DNA of 20,013 nucleotides, taken from the NCBI GenBank assembly GCA_022539475.1, contig VCMS01000535.1:1-20013 (forward strand), in the 5' to 3' direction. Within the stretch, counting starts at the first letter, position 1. The number at the start of each line of letters is the position of its first letter. Below the pieces are notes generated by a model, which saw only the letters and a program-made list of their open reading frames with translations, had not been told where the DNA came from and did no database searches. Made by a program: the position numbers and the translations under genes. Origin of the DNA: Gracilaria domingensis. Its lineage: Eukaryota; Rhodophyta; Florideophyceae; Gracilariales; Gracilariaceae. This document shows, piece by piece, positions 17,748 to 20,013 of the stretch.

Positions 17748-17793
17748 GCGCAAAAGGTATAACATTCGGACTCACTTCCGACGAGGAGATGAC
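17510..17793 (+). pseudogene. Second plus frame overlapping the 178-codon frame
   Basis: This frame is open from 17510 to a TGA at 17691-17693 and then on to TAG at 17793. The first part is very hydrophilic (KPNGKQERHKGKEKRSPRTR). It continues through an acidic patch (PPDSDVTESADVQVH), and after the single stop comes an Arg/Lys-rich piece ending ITFGLTSDEEMT. Such charged, low-hydrophobicity sequence suits a disordered tail. A frameshift between the 17211 frame and this one would give one longer protein with a basic-acidic tail. I infer decay by frameshift and have no homology to prove it. Confidence 0.2.
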
Positions 17794-18063
17794 CTAGACG
17801 GTGCTATACACCGCTCAACATGATTTTATTCAACCCAAAGCGTCGACTAATCGACTAAGGTTAGGCACAGACAGCTTTTGAGCTATCACAAAGAGGTTAG
17901 CTTCAGAAGTAAGAATCATCATACGGAAGCTTTCGTTTCCAACTGGTGAAACTCGCTTTAGGGATGACCTATTGCGGTCATTGATTTCCTTCAAGGTTCC
18001 GATCGGCTTGTGATCAGAATGGGTTTTTCAGAGGCGCAGCCATGTGGCTGTATTCAATTATAA

Positions 18064-19242
18064 CTGGTCAGGCTGGAGCGTTGCTGCACAGCGCTCCAAG
18101 GGAACGATGGCGGTGGACTAGAGACCATACGGAAAATGTTGCACAATCATCGACCCACAGGTGGTTAAACTTCTACTGGAAACCACGGCGTACCGATAGA
18201 GGTAATTCCAGGAAGCGTAACAGAGGTGCTTCTCGCCAGCGCGCGTGGGCAACCGAATTGGAATTTCGCTCGCTCCTTATGGGCATTTAGCCTCCGCTGT
18301 GGAAGCGTCTTAACTAAAAAAGTTGGAAATCGAAATGTACGGACGACAACGGTGGCGAAGTCTATCCGATCTACGGTTCGTAACTACTAGCTACACCCGC
18401 ACGGTCGACTAAACGCAGTAGCCCCCATGGCACAGGGACTGGCGACAGACTACTGTTCGGTCAGGGGCCAGGAAAGACTCCGCATCCAGCTCGGCAAACC
18501 ATCGAAGGAGAAAGGAAAGACCAGGGCGTCAGTGTTTGCGTAGAGGAAGAGGAGCACTTACGGGGAGGCGTCCACAACAAATAGCCTCCGGGTCCACCAG
18601 CCACTTGTGCATGCACAATCTCACAATCATCGCCACGTAATACCTCTTGGTCCAGCTCGCTATCGCAGCGGCCAACCCTCAAGACAACTCCAGCCACCTC
18701 ACAGGTAATCCGTACCGGTAGCCCGTCCAGCGGTACATTCCAAGGCATTGGTACAAGGAATACCCGCAGCAACGGAGTGCAAACCAACTACGAGGCCGTC
18801 CCATGCGGACCGCCGCCGGCGCTGTCGTCGCTCGCGATGAGGACCCCACAAACCGCAGATCTCCTCTGTTGGTTCCTGTTGTCGCCCCACCGCTTGGCAA
18901 CAAGCGTGCCCAAGTGTGGCTACGCAGAACAGAACGCTCTCTGATGCTCGCAAGCACAGAACCACCAGGAATATATTGGGCCCCCGGCACGAGCGCAGGC
19001 CCAACGGACCACGCCAATCGCGCCCCAATCCGCACACCTCATCAGGTAACACCTCGTCACGGAGCACGACCAAACGACAGCGATCCCGCCCGCAGGCGAA
19101 AACGCGAACAGTTGGATAGGCACTTCCCCAACTGTCCGAAGACGGAAAGCCTTCCCAACCAAGTGTGCAAGTATGGACAATGACCCAGTTGGTTGACAGG
19201 GAGGAGAGCTCATGGAGGCACCGAACCGATTCTTTCTCAAGA
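18064..19242 (+). pseudogene. Long plus-strand frame broken by a few stops, unidentified
   Basis: In one plus frame there are only six stops across about 390 codons (18166, 18388, 18541, 18715, 18838 and 19120), where about 16 would be expected at this composition. Between 18169 and 18387 it reads smoothly (NHGVPIEVIPGSVTEVLLAS and onward). Between 18841 and 19119 it becomes strongly basic and Asn/Arg/Pro-rich. Another plus frame is open at 18724-19183 (Pro/Arg/Thr-rich), and minus frames at 18461-18787 and 18699-19073 are also open. GC-rich composition inflates all of them. I read this as probable decayed coding sequence of a mobile element or captured virus, family unknown. Confidence 0.22.
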
Positions 19243-19401
19243 TAGTAATCCTATATGGAGGTAATACGTCACCACTGGGTTTACTTCTAACACTTGGTAC
19301 CATGCGTCAGCTCCTGGACCGGGCAGGACTAATCTGCTGAATTGCAAATCTATTTAACTAATCAGACAACTTAATAAGCTCAGTGCAGCCATGTACATTA
19401 A
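19243..19401. other. Short AT-leaning spacer
   Basis: All three plus frames close here (for example tag-taa at 19240-19245, and stops near 19337 and 19399). It separates the broken block to its left from the open fragments that follow. Nothing else is visible. Confidence 0.3.
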
Positions 19402-19626
19402 CTAACCCACTGGTTGAACGCCAACACAGACAAACGTCATGGGAGCGCTACCATAATGGTATTTGAATTGACCCATGAATGGTCGATTCGCTTCATAGTC
19501 GTCACCAACTGGCAAACAGACGTATCCCGGAAACAAACTTTTATAGACGCCAGCATTCAAGGGCAATTTTTCCACGTTCTAAGCACAAGCTTTCTGTTCA
19601 TATGGCCCGATCGGCCATTTTGGTGA
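19402..19626 (+). CDS. Open fragment, 74 codons, unidentified
   Basis: Open from 19402 to TGA at 19626, with the first ATG around 19456. The translation is mixed, with hydrophobic strands (WSIRFIVVTNWQTDV, FFHVLSTSFLFIW) and polar links, and codons lean to purine in the first position. I recognise no family. A second plus frame, 19479-19736, overlaps it and is basic and Thr/Ser-rich. Together with the open frame at the window end it may be part of one broken coding region. Confidence 0.17.
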   Translation, partial: LTHWLNANTDKRHGSATIMVFELTHEWSIRFIVVTNWQTDVSRKQTFIDASIQGQFFHVLSTSFLFIWPDRPFW

Positions 19627-19838
19627 ACCACAAGGGTGCTTCCGAAACGAGAACAAGCACCAACACCACCGTTCCCGGAAAAACAACCTCTCCAACAAGG
19701 TGCGATTGGGCAAGCGGTAACAATACCGCCCTATGAACCACTGGTAGTGAAGTGCGTCACATGCCAAAAATGCCGTTCATCTTCAGAACATTCCGGTGGG
19801 CCGAACGGAACATTGACCTTTAATGCGCGAATGTATAA

Positions 19839-20013
19839 GTGACCAACGATACCGGACAAAACCGTTTTCAGGTCTACCTGTCAGTAACTCAGCAGCGCCC
19901 GCTTCAAGTTGCCAAAACACACCGTAATTGTCTTGTCCTTACCGGCTCCCCGTACGACTTCACCGATTATACCAACACATTGTCCCACGAGGTCGTGGAT
20001 GCTAAGAAGGGGG
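19839..20013 (+). CDS. Open frame running off the window end
   Basis: Open from GTG 19839, right after an in-frame TAA, to the last base, so the frame is truncated by the window and its true end is unknown. The 58 codons read smoothly, with alternating polar and hydrophobic residues (TGQNRFQVYLSVTQQRPLQV) and a polar end (YDFTDYTNTLSHEVVDAKKG). That suggests a beta-rich fold. It has no ATG at the start. The neighbouring frame that ends at 19842 (from 19636) would need a one-base shift to join it. Family unknown. Confidence 0.22.
   Translation, partial: MTNDTGQNRFQVYLSVTQQRPLQVAKTHRNCLVLTGSPYDFTDYTNTLSHEVVDAKKG

Noticed and set aside
19747..19791. Integrase-zinc-finger-like VKCVTCQKCRSSSEH
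   Set aside because: The paired cysteines resemble the end of the HHCC domain of retroelement integrases, but the two preceding histidines are not in this frame and no catalytic D,D,E region could be read downstream within the window.
1..20013. CRISPR array, prokaryotic operon or prophage
   Set aside because: There are no regularly spaced direct repeats, no compact same-strand gene series, and no long frames. The window does not look bacterial or phage-derived.

Overview
This window reads as eukaryotic nuclear DNA that is poor in genes. No open frame in 20 kb exceeds 178 codons. The longest ones start without ATG or overlap equally open frames on the other strand. There are no operon-like arrangements, and I can see no rRNA or tRNA. 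CpG is not depleted (for example tcgtcgtcgcg around 9820), which argues against a vertebrate. An invertebrate, alga, fungus or other protist would fit, but I cannot name the lineage. I did not recognise a single protein family with confidence, so the coding calls below are candidates at low confidence.

Composition is patchy. GC-richer blocks lie at about 1-1550, 2380-2560, 4440-4940, 6230-7150, 9230-10740 and 16150-19300. They are separated by AT-rich sequence in which I find nothing firm (2660-4440, 4940-6200, 7600-8370, 11590-12970, 13580-14440, 15500-16150). Most sizeable open frames fall in the GC-richer blocks, where long frames also arise more often by chance.

Region by region: 1-1550 is a block of open fragments on both strands, possibly relics of a mobile element. 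At 1709-2209 (minus) lies the longest ATG-started frame (166 aa). A small GC island at 4440-4940 has a charged, helical C-terminus-like frame on the plus strand. At 6710-6976 there is a cysteine-rich ATG frame. A CpG-dense island at 9230-9545 is followed by a diverged tandem repeat of roughly 105-140 bp period (9698-10145), an ATG-less 183-codon open frame (10194-10745), and a 190-base A-rich tract that starts at its stop codon. The region 13148-13577 is open in three overlapping plus frames. Around 16331-16420 there is a dense cluster of palindromes and hairpins. From 17211 to the window end, several plus-strand frames are unusually open but repeatedly broken, which looks most like a decayed transposable element or viral-derived sequence, though I could not identify the family.

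The best-supported observations are structural: the diverged tandem repeat, the A-rich tract, the hairpin cluster and the perfect short inverted repeats. Protein calls need a homology search, which I could not run.
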